This document shows positions 15,795-28,248 of a stretch of DNA of 64,000 nt, in pieces. Below the pieces are notes generated by a model. That model was not told the DNA's origin, made no database searches, and was given only the letters and a program-made list of their open reading frames with translations. A program made the position numbers and the translations under genes. How positions within the stretch are numbered: the stretch's first letter is position 1; each line of letters starts with the position of its first letter. Source of the DNA: Cryobacterium arcticum (lineage in GTDB: Bacteria > Actinomycetota > Actinomycetes > Actinomycetales > Microbacteriaceae); the NCBI RefSeq assembly GCF_003185895.1, contig NZ_QHLY01000012.1:992001-1056000 (forward strand), read 5' to 3'.

Positions 15795-16102
15795 GCCTCT
15801 GGTGCGGCCTCGAGCGAGCGCTGCGACACCCGGGCGGATTCGTGCGGTCCGGTGCCGTCGAGGCCGTAGAACGGCTCCTCGAAGTGCACGACCCAGATTG
15901 CGTCCTTGCCCACGACCGGGGCGTACAGCGCGGAGCCCACGAGCTCGCCCGGTGCGGTGATGACCCCGATCGGGTCCTCCACCAGGGAGTCCGGGTAGCG
16001 GCTGCGGTCCAGGCGTACGACAACCTGCATGCCAACGCCGAAGGCGGCGGCCGCCCCCGCTGCTGCGGGGGCGTCCACCGGACGGCGCTTGAAGAGGGCC
16101 AC
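15791..16102 (-). CDS. Hypothetical protein, 103 residues, coupled to gatB
   Basis: I do not recognise the family. The protein begins [12 protein letters not shown], has an Ala-rich stretch, then a compact beta-rich part (MQVVVRLDRSRYPDSL, VGSALYAPVVG, AIWVVHFEEPFYGLDG) and ends SLEAAPEA. There is no signal peptide or Cys. The GTG start overlaps the last base of the gatB stop codon (TAGTG), and its stop overlaps the start of the rubrerythrin-VIT1 gene (ATGA), so three genes are translationally linked. The frame continues antisense-like upstream inside gatB, but that part is not credible coding. Confidence 0.75.
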   Translation of the reverse strand: MALFKRRPVDAPAAAGAAAAFGVGMQVVVRLDRSRYPDSLVEDPIGVITAPGELVGSALYAPVVGKDAIWVVHFEEPFYGLDGTGPHESARVSQRSLEAAPEA

Positions 16103-17625
16103 TACTCTGCCGACTCCGCCGGGGCGGTGCCGGCTCGTTCGAGCACGAGCTCGCGCACCCGGGCGGCATCCGCCTGGCCGCGCATGGCCTTCATGACCGC
16201 ACCGATGACGGCGCCGGCGGCCTGCACCTTGCCGTCGCGGATCTTCGCGAGAACATCGGGCTGCGAGGCGAGTGCCTGGTCGATGGCGGCGATGAGCGCA
16301 CCGTCGTCGCTGACGACGGCGAGTCCGCGGCTGGCGACGACCTCGCTCGGGGTGCCCTCGCCGGCAATGACGCCCTCGAGCACCTGGCGGGCCAGGCGGT
16401 CGGTGAGGGTGCCGTCGGTGATCAGCTCGATCAGCGCGGCGACCTGCACCGGCGTTACGAGGCTGTCGGCGGAGACACCGGTCGCGTTGGCGAGCCGGGC
16501 GATCTCGCCTGTCCACCACTTGCGGGCGGCCTGGGCGGGTGCGCCGGCGGCGATGGTGGCTTCCAGAACATCGAGGAGGTCGGAGTTGACGACATCCTGG
16601 AACTCCAGGTTGACGAAGCCCCAGTCGGCCTGCAAACGCTTGCGCCGGGCCGCGGGCGGCTCGGGCAGGGTGGCGCGCAGCTCTTCGACCCAGGCGCGCG
16701 ACGGGGCGACGGGCACGAGGTCGGGCTCGGGGAAGTAGCGGTAGTCATCTGCGTCGCTCTTGGGCCGGCCGGCAGAGGTGACGCCGGTGTCTTCGTGCCA
16801 GTGCCGGGTCTCCTGCGTGATGGTGCCGCCGGCGGTGAGCAGCGCCGCCTGGCGCTGGATCTCGTACCGCACGGCGCGCTCGACGCTGCGCAGGGAGTTG
16901 ACGTTCTTGGTCTCGGTGCGGGTGCCCAGGATGTTGGAGCCGCGCGGGCGGAGCGACACGTTCGCGTCGCAGCGCACGTTGCCCTCTTCCATGCGCGCGT
17001 TGGAGACGCCGAGCGCCTTGACGATCTCGCGGATGGCGGCGACGTAGGTCTTGCCGATCTCCGGGGCGTCGGCCTCTGCACCCTCGATCATCTGGGTGAC
17101 GATCTCCACCAGCGGCACGCCACCGCGGTTGTAGTCCACCAGCGAGTAGTCGGCGCCCTGGATACGTCCGGCCGCGCCGCCCATATGGGTGAGCTTGCCG
17201 GCGTCGTCCTCCATGTGTGCGCGCTCGATGTCGACCGTGACCTGGCGGCCGCTCTCCAGCTCGATGGTGAGCTGGCCGTTGAACGCGATCGGCTCGTCAT
17301 ACTGCGAGGTCTGGAAGTTCTTCGCCGTGTCGGGGTAGAAGTAGTTCTTGCGGGCGAACCGGCTGGTCTCGGCGATCTCGCAGCCGAGCGCCAGCCCTAA
17401 GCGGATCGAGGACTCGATGGCCTGGCGGTTGACCTGCGGCAGCCCGCCGGGCAGGCCCAGGCAGGTGGGGCAGGTGTTGGTGTTGGCGCCGGAGCCGAAC
17501 TCGTTGGCGCAGCCACAGAACATCTTGGTCTTGGTGTTGAGTTCGACGTGTACCTCGAAGCCGAGCACCGGCTCGAACAGTTCGAGGGCCTTGTCGTAGT
17601 CCATCAATTCGGCTTTTGCGGCCAT
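16102..17625 (-). CDS. gatB: Aspartyl/glutamyl-tRNA amidotransferase subunit B
   Basis: This 507-residue GatB is the subunit that binds and phosphorylates the misacylated Glu-tRNA(Gln)/Asp-tRNA(Asn). It shows [17 protein letters not shown] near the start, CPTCLGLPG (zinc Cys residues), [11 protein letters not shown] and the AMP-forming core [11 protein letters not shown]. It ends in the GatB/YqeY helical tail ([22 protein letters not shown]). The ATG at 17625 shares its A with the TGA of gatA. Its presence means Gln-tRNA is made by the transamidation route. Confidence 0.97.
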   Translation of the reverse strand: MAAKAELMDYDKALELFEPVLGFEVHVELNTKTKMFCGCANEFGSGANTNTCPTCLGLPGGLPQVNRQAIESSIRLGLALGCEIAETSRFARKNYFYPDTAKNFQTSQYDEPIAFNGQLTIELESGRQVTVDIERAHMEDDAGKLTHMGGAAGRIQGADYSLVDYNRGGVPLVEIVTQMIEGAEADAPEIGKTYVAAIREIVKALGVSNARMEEGNVRCDANVSLRPRGSNILGTRTETKNVNSLRSVERAVRYEIQRQAALLTAGGTITQETRHWHEDTGVTSAGRPKSDADDYRYFPEPDLVPVAPSRAWVEELRATLPEPPAARRKRLQADWGFVNLEFQDVVNSDLLDVLEATIAAGAPAQAARKWWTGEIARLANATGVSADSLVTPVQVAALIELITDGTLTDRLARQVLEGVIAGEGTPSEVVASRGLAVVSDDGALIAAIDQALASQPDVLAKIRDGKVQAAGAVIGAVMKAMRGQADAARVRELVLERAGTAPAESAE

Positions 17626-19172
17626 CAGACGGCTCCCCCTTCGGTTGCGAACATTTCGGTGTGGGCCAACGCTGGCGCCTGGCTGAGCAGGGTGTGCCCC
17701 CAGTGCGCCTCGAGCAGCTGCTCGACGGCGGCGCCGAACGTGTACAGGCGGGCATCCGCGCGGGCGGGGGCCATCACCTGCAGGCCGACGGGCAGGCCGT
17801 CTTCGGGCGCCAGGCCCATCGGCAGGCTCATGCCGGGAATGCCGGCCAGGTTGGCCGGGATGGTGGTGATGTCGTTGAGGTACATCGCCATCGGGTCGGC
17901 GAGCTTCTCGCCGAACTTGAACGCCGTAGTCGGCGCGGTGGGCGAGACGAGAAGGTCCACCTGGTCGAACGCGGCGGCGAAGTCGCGCTGGATGAGGGTG
18001 CGCACCTTCTGGGCGCTGCCATAGTAGGCGTCGTAGTAACCGGCGCTGAGCGCGTAGGTGCCCAGGATGATGCGGCGCTTGACCTCGTCGCCGAAGCCGG
18101 CGTCGCGGGTGGCCGCCATGACGCGCTCGCTGGTGAGCGGGCCGTCGTCGGGGTTGACCCGGATACCGAAGCGCACGGAGTCGAAGCGGGCCAGGTTGCT
18201 GGAGGCCTCGGCGGGCAGGATCAGGTAGTAGGCGGAGACCGCGTACTCGAAGTTCGGGGCGCTCACCTCGCTGACGATGGCGCCGGCCGCGGTGAGCAGG
18301 GCCAGGGTCTCTTCGAAACGCTGCTTGACGCCGGGCTGGAAGCCCGCGCCGTTCAGTTCCTTGATCACGCCGACACGCACGCCCTTCAGCGCACCGTCTT
18401 TCAGACCGGCCTGGGCTGCGGCGGTCATCGACGGCCAGACATCCGTGAGCGAGGTGGAGTCGAGCGGGTCGTGCCCGCCGATCACGTCGTGCAACAGCGC
18501 GGCGTCCAGGACGGTGCGGGTGACGGGGCCGACCTGGTCGAGCGAGGAGGCCAGCGCGATGGCGCCGTAGCGGGACACCCCGCCGTAGGTGGGCTTGACG
18601 CCGACGGAGCCGGTGACGGCGGCGGGCTGGCGGATGGATCCGCCGGTGTCGCTGCCGAGCGCGAGGGGCGCCTCGAAGGCGGCGACGGCGGCCGCGGAGC
18701 CACCGCCGGAGCCACCGGGGATGCGGTCCAGGTCCCACGGGTTGTGGGTGGGGCCGTAGGCGGAGTGCTCGGTGGACGACCCCATGGCGAACTCATCCAT
18801 GTTGGTCTTGCCCAGCGGAATGAGGTCGGCGTCGCGGATGCGCTTGACGACGGTGGCGTCGTACGGCGGGATCCAGCCCTCGAGGATCTTCGATCCGGCG
18901 GTGGACGGCATGTCGAGGGTGGCGAGCACGTCCTTGATCGCGATCGGCACGCCGGCGAGCGGGCCGAGCTTCTCGCCGGCGGCGCGGCGGGCATCCACCC
19001 GGGCGGCGGTGGCGAGGGCGGCGTCGCTGGCCACGTGCAGGAAGGCGTGCACATCGGGTTCGACGGCGTCGATGTGGTCGAGGTGCGCACGGGTGACGTC
19101 GACGGAGCTCACCGTGCCGTCGGCCAGCAGGCCGGCCAGCGCGGAGGCGGTCTGGTTGATCAGGTTGGTCAC
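17625..19172 (-). CDS. gatA: Glutamyl-tRNA amidotransferase subunit A
   Basis: This 515-residue amidase-signature enzyme releases ammonia from glutamine for the GatB reaction. The Lys-Ser-Ser machinery is visible in VPIAIKDVL (Lys near 79), the glycine-serine loop [15 protein letters not shown] (near 150) and [15 protein letters not shown] (catalytic Ser near 178). The length is normal. It is separated from gatC by 5 bp and overlaps gatB by one base, forming the operon gatC-gatA-gatB followed by the 103-residue and VIT1-like genes. Confidence 0.97.
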   Translation of the reverse strand: MTNLINQTASALAGLLADGTVSSVDVTRAHLDHIDAVEPDVHAFLHVASDAALATAARVDARRAAGEKLGPLAGVPIAIKDVLATLDMPSTAGSKILEGWIPPYDATVVKRIRDADLIPLGKTNMDEFAMGSSTEHSAYGPTHNPWDLDRIPGGSGGGSAAAVAAFEAPLALGSDTGGSIRQPAAVTGSVGVKPTYGGVSRYGAIALASSLDQVGPVTRTVLDAALLHDVIGGHDPLDSTSLTDVWPSMTAAAQAGLKDGALKGVRVGVIKELNGAGFQPGVKQRFEETLALLTAAGAIVSEVSAPNFEYAVSAYYLILPAEASSNLARFDSVRFGIRVNPDDGPLTSERVMAATRDAGFGDEVKRRIILGTYALSAGYYDAYYGSAQKVRTLIQRDFAAAFDQVDLLVSPTAPTTAFKFGEKLADPMAMYLNDITTIPANLAGIPGMSLPMGLAPEDGLPVGLQVMAPARADARLYTFGAAVEQLLEAHWGHTLLSQAPALAHTEMFATEGGAV

Positions 19173-19177
19173 TGGGG

Positions 19178-19474
19178 TTACTCCTCGTCCAGGATGGCGG
19201 GCACGCGGAACTTGTCGCCGGCGCGGTCCGGGGCACCGGAGAGGGCCTGTTCGACGCTGAGCGAGGGCACGACGACGTCGTCGCGGAACACGTTCGTCAG
19301 CGGCATCGGGTGGCTGGTCGCCGGCACGTCGGGCGTCGCGACCTCGGCGACCTTGGCGACAGAGTCGACGATCTGGCCGAGTTCGATCGTCAGACGATCG
19401 ATTTCAGCCGAGCTGAGGTCGATCCGGGCGAGGTTGGCCAGATGGGCAACCTGCTCGGCCGTGATTTCAGACAT
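19178..19474 (-). CDS. gatC: Glutamyl-tRNA amidotransferase subunit C
   Basis: This 98-residue GatC stabilises the GatA-GatB complex. It begins [21 protein letters not shown], the characteristic N-terminal helix, and has the conserved [19 protein letters not shown] segment. It is the first gene of the gatCAB operon and lies 36 bp downstream of the alpha/beta-hydrolase gene on the same strand. Any promoter must be in that gap or within the hydrolase 3' end. Confidence 0.95.
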   Translation of the reverse strand: MSEITAEQVAHLANLARIDLSSAEIDRLTIELGQIVDSVAKVAEVATPDVPATSHPMPLTNVFRDDVVVPSLSVEQALSGAPDRAGDKFRVPAILDEE

Positions 19475-19510
19475 GAAACTCCCAAGAAAATCGAAGTGGA
19501 AGCTTCAAGT

Positions 19511-20944
19511 CTATTCAGTGTCGCCGCTGACCAGTTCCGCCTGGTCGGTGCCGATCAACGCCATGTTGTGCAGCGACTCGCTTCCGGGCTTGAAATAGTC
19601 GTTGTGACCGACGGATGCCGCGAGGCTCGCGCCGGTGACGGTATCCGTGCCACCGTGCACGCCGAGCACCCTGGCACCGTAGGACGCGGCGCCGGGGTCG
19701 CTGCCGAAGAACGCCGAGTTCACGGCCGGATCCCAGTCCGCCTTGCCCACGAAGACGTTGTGATCGGCGACCTTGAGGTTCTCGGCCGATTGGATCTCGC
19801 TGCCGGGAGACCCGACGACGACGAGCGCATCCACCTCGACCGAACCGTTGGCCAGCGCCATCAGGGACACCGTCGAGCCGTAGGAGTGCGCGAACACCGA
19901 GATGTAGGGCTGGTCGGCACCGCGGGTGGCGCGCAGGCCGGCCCAGGACGTCTCGAGGAAGCCAGCTCCGGTCTGTGCCCGGTCACGGCCGGCGACCGAG
20001 AACAGGTCGGGCGCTTCGTAGCCGATCCAGGAAATGGTGGCGATGGTGGGCGTTGCGGCCCGGGACGACGCGGAGGCTCCTGCCGCGGCCGTGAAACCTG
20101 CGAGGGTGGATCCAGACTTCGTCGTGGTGTCGTCGTCAGTGCGGGTCGACGCGCCAGTCAGCACCGCGGCCTGCTCGCGATACAGGTCGTCGGCCACGGT
20201 GGTCCAGTTCACGATCTGCGGTTCGACCTGATAGTTCATGCCTGGAACCAGGTAGCCGATGAAATCGGCGGTGTCTGGATTGCCCAGGGCGATTGCTGCG
20301 CGGCCGGTTCCGGTGATGTCGAGCAGGATCAGGCTGCGCTTGGGGCCGCCATCACTCGACTTGAGCGCTTCGGCCACCTGCGTGAGCATCGCAACCCGGC
20401 TGGTGAGGGTCTTCCGCTCGGTCTCTGACAGGGACCCGGTCAGGGCGCTGGTCGCTGCGGCGAGGGAGTCGCTCAGGTAGATCTCGTTCGCCCGGCTGCG
20501 CTGCGCGAGCGGAACACCGTCGAGGTTGCCCACCAGTCGCGGAGTCGCGGCCGTGAGGGCGGCGCGCTGGGTGGCATCGAGCATGGTCCACCAGGCCGTC
20601 ACCGCCGTGGCCTTCGGCGGGGCGGTGAGCAGGGCGTCGATGTGCGTCGGGTAGTCGGCAGCGAAGGTCGCCAGGTCGGCCAGGGGCAGCTGAGACATGC
20701 CCACCAGCAGGTTCGGACCGGTCATCGAACGCAGGGAGGCGAGGTCGATGTCCACCGACGCGGCCGACTGCACCTCCACCTGGGCCCAGAGGGGTGCGGC
20801 ACCGGCGTCGCTCTGTCGGTCGGAGAGGCGTTCGGCGACGGTTTGCTGCACCGAAACGAGGGAGTATTCGGGCACGCCGGTTGACCCGCCGACCCCGACC
20901 AGGGCGAGCGAGGCAGTCACCAGTGCAGCGGCCTCGAAAAGCAC
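19511..20944 (-). CDS. Alpha/beta hydrolase, DUF1023-like, secreted or membrane-attached
   Basis: This 477-residue protein starts with GTG at 20944 behind GGGAG (5-nt spacing). An N-terminal hydrophobic stretch (AAALVTASLALVGVGG) suggests export. A long helical, Ala-rich region runs to about residue 210 (SDRQSDAGAAP, then SETERKTLTSRVAML). The C-terminal half is an alpha/beta-hydrolase of the DUF1023 type, with ISWIGYEAPD and the nucleophile elbow FAHSYGST. ALVVVGSPGSEIQSAE and a final LGVHGG...HNDYF (acid/His region) follow. Substrate unknown. It is an accessory gene in the gatC-ligA interval. Confidence 0.82.
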   Translation of the reverse strand: MLFEAAALVTASLALVGVGGSTGVPEYSLVSVQQTVAERLSDRQSDAGAAPLWAQVEVQSAASVDIDLASLRSMTGPNLLVGMSQLPLADLATFAADYPTHIDALLTAPPKATAVTAWWTMLDATQRAALTAATPRLVGNLDGVPLAQRSRANEIYLSDSLAAATSALTGSLSETERKTLTSRVAMLTQVAEALKSSDGGPKRSLILLDITGTGRAAIALGNPDTADFIGYLVPGMNYQVEPQIVNWTTVADDLYREQAAVLTGASTRTDDDTTTKSGSTLAGFTAAAGASASSRAATPTIATISWIGYEAPDLFSVAGRDRAQTGAGFLETSWAGLRATRGADQPYISVFAHSYGSTVSLMALANGSVEVDALVVVGSPGSEIQSAENLKVADHNVFVGKADWDPAVNSAFFGSDPGAASYGARVLGVHGGTDTVTGASLAASVGHNDYFKPGSESLHNMALIGTDQAELVSGDTE

Positions 20945-21174
20945 GACGTCTCCCGTCCCCTCCCGAACGTGTAGTAGCTAGCAGACTCAACGCCACTGGC
21001 AAGTCATGCGCTCTCAGCCTACAGATTCGCGGGAGCCGCCAATGCCCCTCATAGAGGGTCATCCGGGGCAGTTTGGACACGATTTGCACCCAATGTTTCG
21101 GCGGCGTTTCGCAATTCGCCCAGAACACCCTCCCGGCGGGAAGCATTCGGTCGCCACGGGTGTTTCTGCACAGC

Positions 21175-22203
21175 ATGAAAGCCATCGTCTATACGCAAAC
21201 AGGTGACCCATCCGTACTGCAGATCGTCGAGCGGCCAGTGCCCCGACCCGGCGCCGGGGAGGTGCGCGTTCGGGTGGTGGTGTCTGGGGTGAACCCCACC
21301 GACTGGAAGTCCCGCCGCGGGCAGGGTGTGCTCAGCGCCGAGGTGAGCGAGACGATCCCCAACCAGGACGGCGCCGGGGTTGTGGACGCCCTGGGCGACG
21401 GTGTGACCGGCTTCGCGGTGGGTGACCGGGTGTGGCTCCATCTGGCGGCGTACCAGCGTCCCAGCGGCACCGCGCAGGAGTTCACGGTACTGCCGGCCAA
21501 CCGGGTCGCGCCGCTGGCGGATGCCGCGAGCTTCGATGTCGGTGCCAGCCTCGGCGTGCCGGCGATGACGGCCCATCGCGCCCTCACAGTGGCCGAGGAC
21601 GGCCCGAACCGGCTGCACCCCGGCGCACTCGCCGGCCGCACCGTTCTCGTGGCGGGCGGCGCCGGCGCCGTGGGGCACGCCGCCATCCAGCTGGCCCGCT
21701 GGGCGGGTGCGACGGTGATCACCACGGTCAGCGGTGCCGAGAAGGCCGCGTTGGCCGAGGCCGCGGGCGCCCACCACGTTGTCGTGTACACCGAGGGCGA
21801 CACCGCGGGCACGATTCGTGCGCTGGCTCCGGCCGGGGTGAACCTGATCGTGGAGGTGGCCCCGGCCGTGAATGCTGCGCTCGACGTTGCTGTCGCCGCC
21901 CCCCGCGCATCCGTTGCCATCTATGCCACGGATGGCGGCGGCAGCGTCACCCTGACTGCCGGCCCGAACATGGCCGCCAACGTGCGCTACCAGTTCGTGT
22001 TGCTCTACACGGTGGGGCAGCCGGCGCTCGATGCGGCCAGGGACGACGTGAGCGCCGCGGCCGCCGACGGCGTGTTCGCGGTCGGCGCGGACGCCGGCCT
22101 TCCCCTGCGAAGATTCACCCTGGAGCAGACCGCGCAGGCTCACGCCGCCGTGGAAGCCGGAGTGGTGGGCAAGGTGCTCATCGACGTCGCCCCGCCGGCC
22201 TGA
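21175..22203 (+). CDS. Quinone oxidoreductase / zinc-less MDR-type alcohol dehydrogenase
   Basis: This 342-residue MDR protein opens MKAIVYTQTGDPSVLQIVE and carries GVNPTDWKSRRG. The GroES-like fold is followed by a Rossmann NADPH site with LVAGGAGAVGHAAIQLARW (about residues 155-175). No catalytic or structural zinc Cys set is present, as expected for NADPH:quinone reductases. I chose the ATG at 21175 because the upstream frame has no family similarity and the region before it looks intergenic. It is divergent from the hydrolase gene and probably monocistronic. Confidence 0.9.
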   Translation: MKAIVYTQTGDPSVLQIVERPVPRPGAGEVRVRVVVSGVNPTDWKSRRGQGVLSAEVSETIPNQDGAGVVDALGDGVTGFAVGDRVWLHLAAYQRPSGTAQEFTVLPANRVAPLADAASFDVGASLGVPAMTAHRALTVAEDGPNRLHPGALAGRTVLVAGGAGAVGHAAIQLARWAGATVITTVSGAEKAALAEAAGAHHVVVYTEGDTAGTIRALAPAGVNLIVEVAPAVNAALDVAVAAPRASVAIYATDGGGSVTLTAGPNMAANVRYQFVLLYTVGQPALDAARDDVSAAAADGVFAVGADAGLPLRRFTLEQTAQAHAAVEAGVVGKVLIDVAPPA

Positions 22204-22228
22204 CCCGCCGCTCGCCACACGCGCCGCC

Positions 22229-22275
22229 GCGCCAACGTTCGCCCAGACGTTGCCCGTTTCGGGAACAGTTGGCGC
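22229..22275. terminator. Hairpin between convergent genes
   Basis: GCGCCAAC (22229-22236) pairs perfectly with GTTGGCGC (22268-22275). The loop can form inner pairs. It lies between the ends of the quinone reductase and epimerase genes and could act in both directions. There is no T run, so termination strength is uncertain. Confidence 0.5.
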
Positions 22276-22290
22276 CTGGGAACGACCGGA

Positions 22291-23295
22291 TCAGCGGGCG
22301 GCGAGCTCGGCCAGGAGGGCGGCCTCGTCGGCATCGCTGAGTCCCGCGCGGCGCGCGCCCTGGGTCACGCGCCGGCGTTCCCAGCGGAGTGTGTCGGCGA
22401 GGGTCTCGGCCAGCGGCCGGGTGACGAGCCCGGCTGCCCTGGCCGCGGAACTGTCCCGTGCGTTGAAGCCCGCGTAGTCGGGCAACGGCAGCCAGAGCGG
22501 CAGGGACCGGGGGCCGGACCATGGCTGCACCTCGTGCCCGAGCAACCAGGCGGCATCGGCGCCAACGACCGGGCCGGTGTGCCCGGCCACAGCGCGGGCG
22601 ACGGCCAGGTGCTCTGCCAGTGAGACCGTCTCCCCCGCGGCATTGAACACCCCGGCGGTGCCGTCCTCGGCGGCGTCGACGATCCACTCGGCGAGGTCAC
22701 GCACGTCGATCAGCTGGGTGAGCATGGCCGGTACGTCTGGAACGAGCACGCTGTGGTCGTCCGTGGCCGGCTGGGCGAACCGGAGGGGCCAGTAGCCGCT
22801 GCGGTCGAACACGTCACCGGGCCCGCCGATCAGGCCGGACCGCACGATCAGCGAGTTCTGCGGCCCGAAGGCGTCGAGCACCCGCTGTTCGCAGGCAACC
22901 TTGGCCTCGCCATAGGTGTCCATGCTCTCCATCACGTCGCCCTCGAGGGCCGGCAGCAGCGCGGCGCTCTCGTCCTCTCCCGGGATGGCGGTGCCGGCGT
23001 ACACGTTGCTGGAGGAGACGAAGGTGTAGGAGCCGGCGCGCTCACGGAGCGCTGCAACGGCGGCTGCCACCTGCCCGGGCTGCCGGGAGACATCCACCAC
23101 CACATCCCACTCCGCAGCGGCCACGGTGTCGTAGGCGTCTGCCCTGGTGCGGTCGCCGCGCACGAAACTCACCCCCTCCGGCACCTCGCCGGATTCACCG
23201 CGGGCCAGGCAGGTGACCCGATGGCCGTGCCGGCTCGCCGCTGCCGCGATGGTGCTGCCGAGCCAGGCCGTTCCGCCGAGGATGAGGAATCGCAT
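22291..23295 (-). CDS. NAD-dependent epimerase/dehydratase (extended SDR)
   Basis: This 334-residue Rossmann protein begins MRFLILGGTAWLGSTIA, with the GGTxxLG nucleotide-binding loop. It carries VVVDVSRQPGQV, SSSNVYAG and the later active-site helix MDTYGEAKVACEQ, where Y and K are the YxxxK pair. The C-terminal substrate domain ends with Ala/Arg-rich helices. Sugar-nucleotide or isoprenoid substrates are both possible, and nothing in the context decides. The ATG at 23295 fits the family N-terminus; the frame upstream is not similar to anything I recognise. Confidence 0.88.
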   Translation of the reverse strand: MRFLILGGTAWLGSTIAAAASRHGHRVTCLARGESGEVPEGVSFVRGDRTRADAYDTVAAAEWDVVVDVSRQPGQVAAAVAALRERAGSYTFVSSSNVYAGTAIPGEDESAALLPALEGDVMESMDTYGEAKVACEQRVLDAFGPQNSLIVRSGLIGGPGDVFDRSGYWPLRFAQPATDDHSVLVPDVPAMLTQLIDVRDLAEWIVDAAEDGTAGVFNAAGETVSLAEHLAVARAVAGHTGPVVGADAAWLLGHEVQPWSGPRSLPLWLPLPDYAGFNARDSSAARAAGLVTRPLAETLADTLRWERRRVTQGARRAGLSDADEAALLAELAAR

Positions 23296-23483
23296 GCGGC
23301 CAGCTAACCGAACATCGGCATCCGGCAGCAAGCGCGGTTCGCTCTGGGCACAGCATGTCTGCAATCACGTCCCTGCTTTCCGGGAATCGCACGGTCCAGG
23401 GCGACCTCTACCGTGCGATGTGCGGAAACGAGCGCGGCGACCTGGTCGGCAGCGCCGGAGGACGCCCGCCCGTCGGAGCAGAC

Positions 23484-26961
<3,478 letters not shown>

Positions 26962-26964
26962 TGG

Positions 26965-28158
26965 TTAAGTGTACGCACGCGGCGCCGAGTCGGCCATTCC
27001 CGCGCCGATCGCCTGCCCCCAGGCCACCGGAAGAGCGTCGAGCAGCGCGTCGACATCGGCCTGGGTCGAGGTGCGGCCGAGCGTGATCCGCAGCGCGCTG
27101 CGGGCCTCCGCCTCGCTGCGGCCCATGGCGCGCAGCACGTGCGACGGCTCGGGGATGCCGGCCTGGCAGGCTGACCCCGTCGACACCGACACTCCCGCCA
27201 CGTCGAGCAGGAAGAGCAACGAGTCGCCCTCGCAGCCGGGGAAGGTGAAGTGGGCGTTGCCGGGCAGGCGGCCGGATGAGTCCGGGTCGCCGTTCAGCAC
27301 GGCCGACGGCACGGCTGCGCGCACTCCGGCGATCACCCGGTCGCGCAGCACGGCGAGACGCTCGTTCTCGCTCGCCAGCTCGGCCGTCATGGCCGTGGCG
27401 GCGACCGCGAACGACACCGCGGCCGCGACATCCTGGGTGCCGCTGCGCACCTGGCGCTGCTGTCCGCCGCCGTGGATCAACGGCACGACCGTGGCGGTGC
27501 GGGAGAGCACGAGCGCACCGATGCCCACCGGGCCGCCGATCTTGTGCGCCGAAACGCTGAGCGCCGAGACGCCGACCGCGTGCAGGGCGGCGAAGTCGAT
27601 CGGCACGTGCCCGTAGGCGGAGATGGCGTCGACGTGCACCGGGATGCCGGCGGCTGCGGCGAGCGCCGCCACCTCCTCGATCGGCTGCAGGGTTCCCACC
27701 TCGTTGTTGGCGGCGAGCAGGGAGACCAGGGCCACGTCGTCGGGGTTCTCGGCGATGGCCGCGGCGAGCGCCGCGAGGTCGATCCGGCCGAGGGCGTCCA
27801 GCGGAATCCACTGCACCACCGCCCCCTCCTGCTGGGCAAGCCACTCCACGGTGTCGACGGTGGCGTGGTGTTCTCCGCCGGGCACGAGGATCCGTGTGCG
27901 GGGCGCCCTCGCCCAGTACAGCCCCTTGATGGCGAGGTTGACCGATTCGGTGCCGCTGCCGGTGAAGACGATCTCGATCGGGTCGCTTCCGACGCTCGCG
28001 GCCACGCGTTCCCTGGCCTCTTCAAGCATCCGTTTGGCGTTCTGTCCCTGGCTGTGGATCGAGGCGGGGTTGCCCACCACCGCCATGGCCTCCGCGTACG
28101 CCGTGATGGCGGCCGGCAGCATCGGCGCCGTCGCCGCGTGGTCAAGATATACCGGCAT
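26965..28158 (-). CDS. Cysteine desulfurase (NifS/IscS type)
   Basis: This 397-residue PLP enzyme takes sulfur from cysteine as a persulfide. It shows YLDHAATAPML, the PLP lysine K206 in SAHKIGGP, and catalytic C331 in STGSACQAG. The usual DAVQA segment reads DAISA here, so the Gln that contacts PLP is Ser. It forms a tight pair with mnmA (3-bp gap), suggesting it is the donor for tRNA thiolation and probably for Fe-S assembly too. The start ATG at 28158 gives the normal N-terminus. Confidence 0.95.
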   Translation of the reverse strand: MPVYLDHAATAPMLPAAITAYAEAMAVVGNPASIHSQGQNAKRMLEEARERVAASVGSDPIEIVFTGSGTESVNLAIKGLYWARAPRTRILVPGGEHHATVDTVEWLAQQEGAVVQWIPLDALGRIDLAALAAAIAENPDDVALVSLLAANNEVGTLQPIEEVAALAAAAGIPVHVDAISAYGHVPIDFAALHAVGVSALSVSAHKIGGPVGIGALVLSRTATVVPLIHGGGQQRQVRSGTQDVAAAVSFAVAATAMTAELASENERLAVLRDRVIAGVRAAVPSAVLNGDPDSSGRLPGNAHFTFPGCEGDSLLFLLDVAGVSVSTGSACQAGIPEPSHVLRAMGRSEAEARSALRITLGRTSTQADVDALLDALPVAWGQAIGAGMADSAPRAYT

Positions 28159-28248
28159 CTGCTCGCCTCCTTCAGCTCACGTGCGCGGCCAGGCTGACTG
28201 CCCGGCGCTGGTCAATAAAGATCGTCCGCACTCATTACTCTAGATCTC

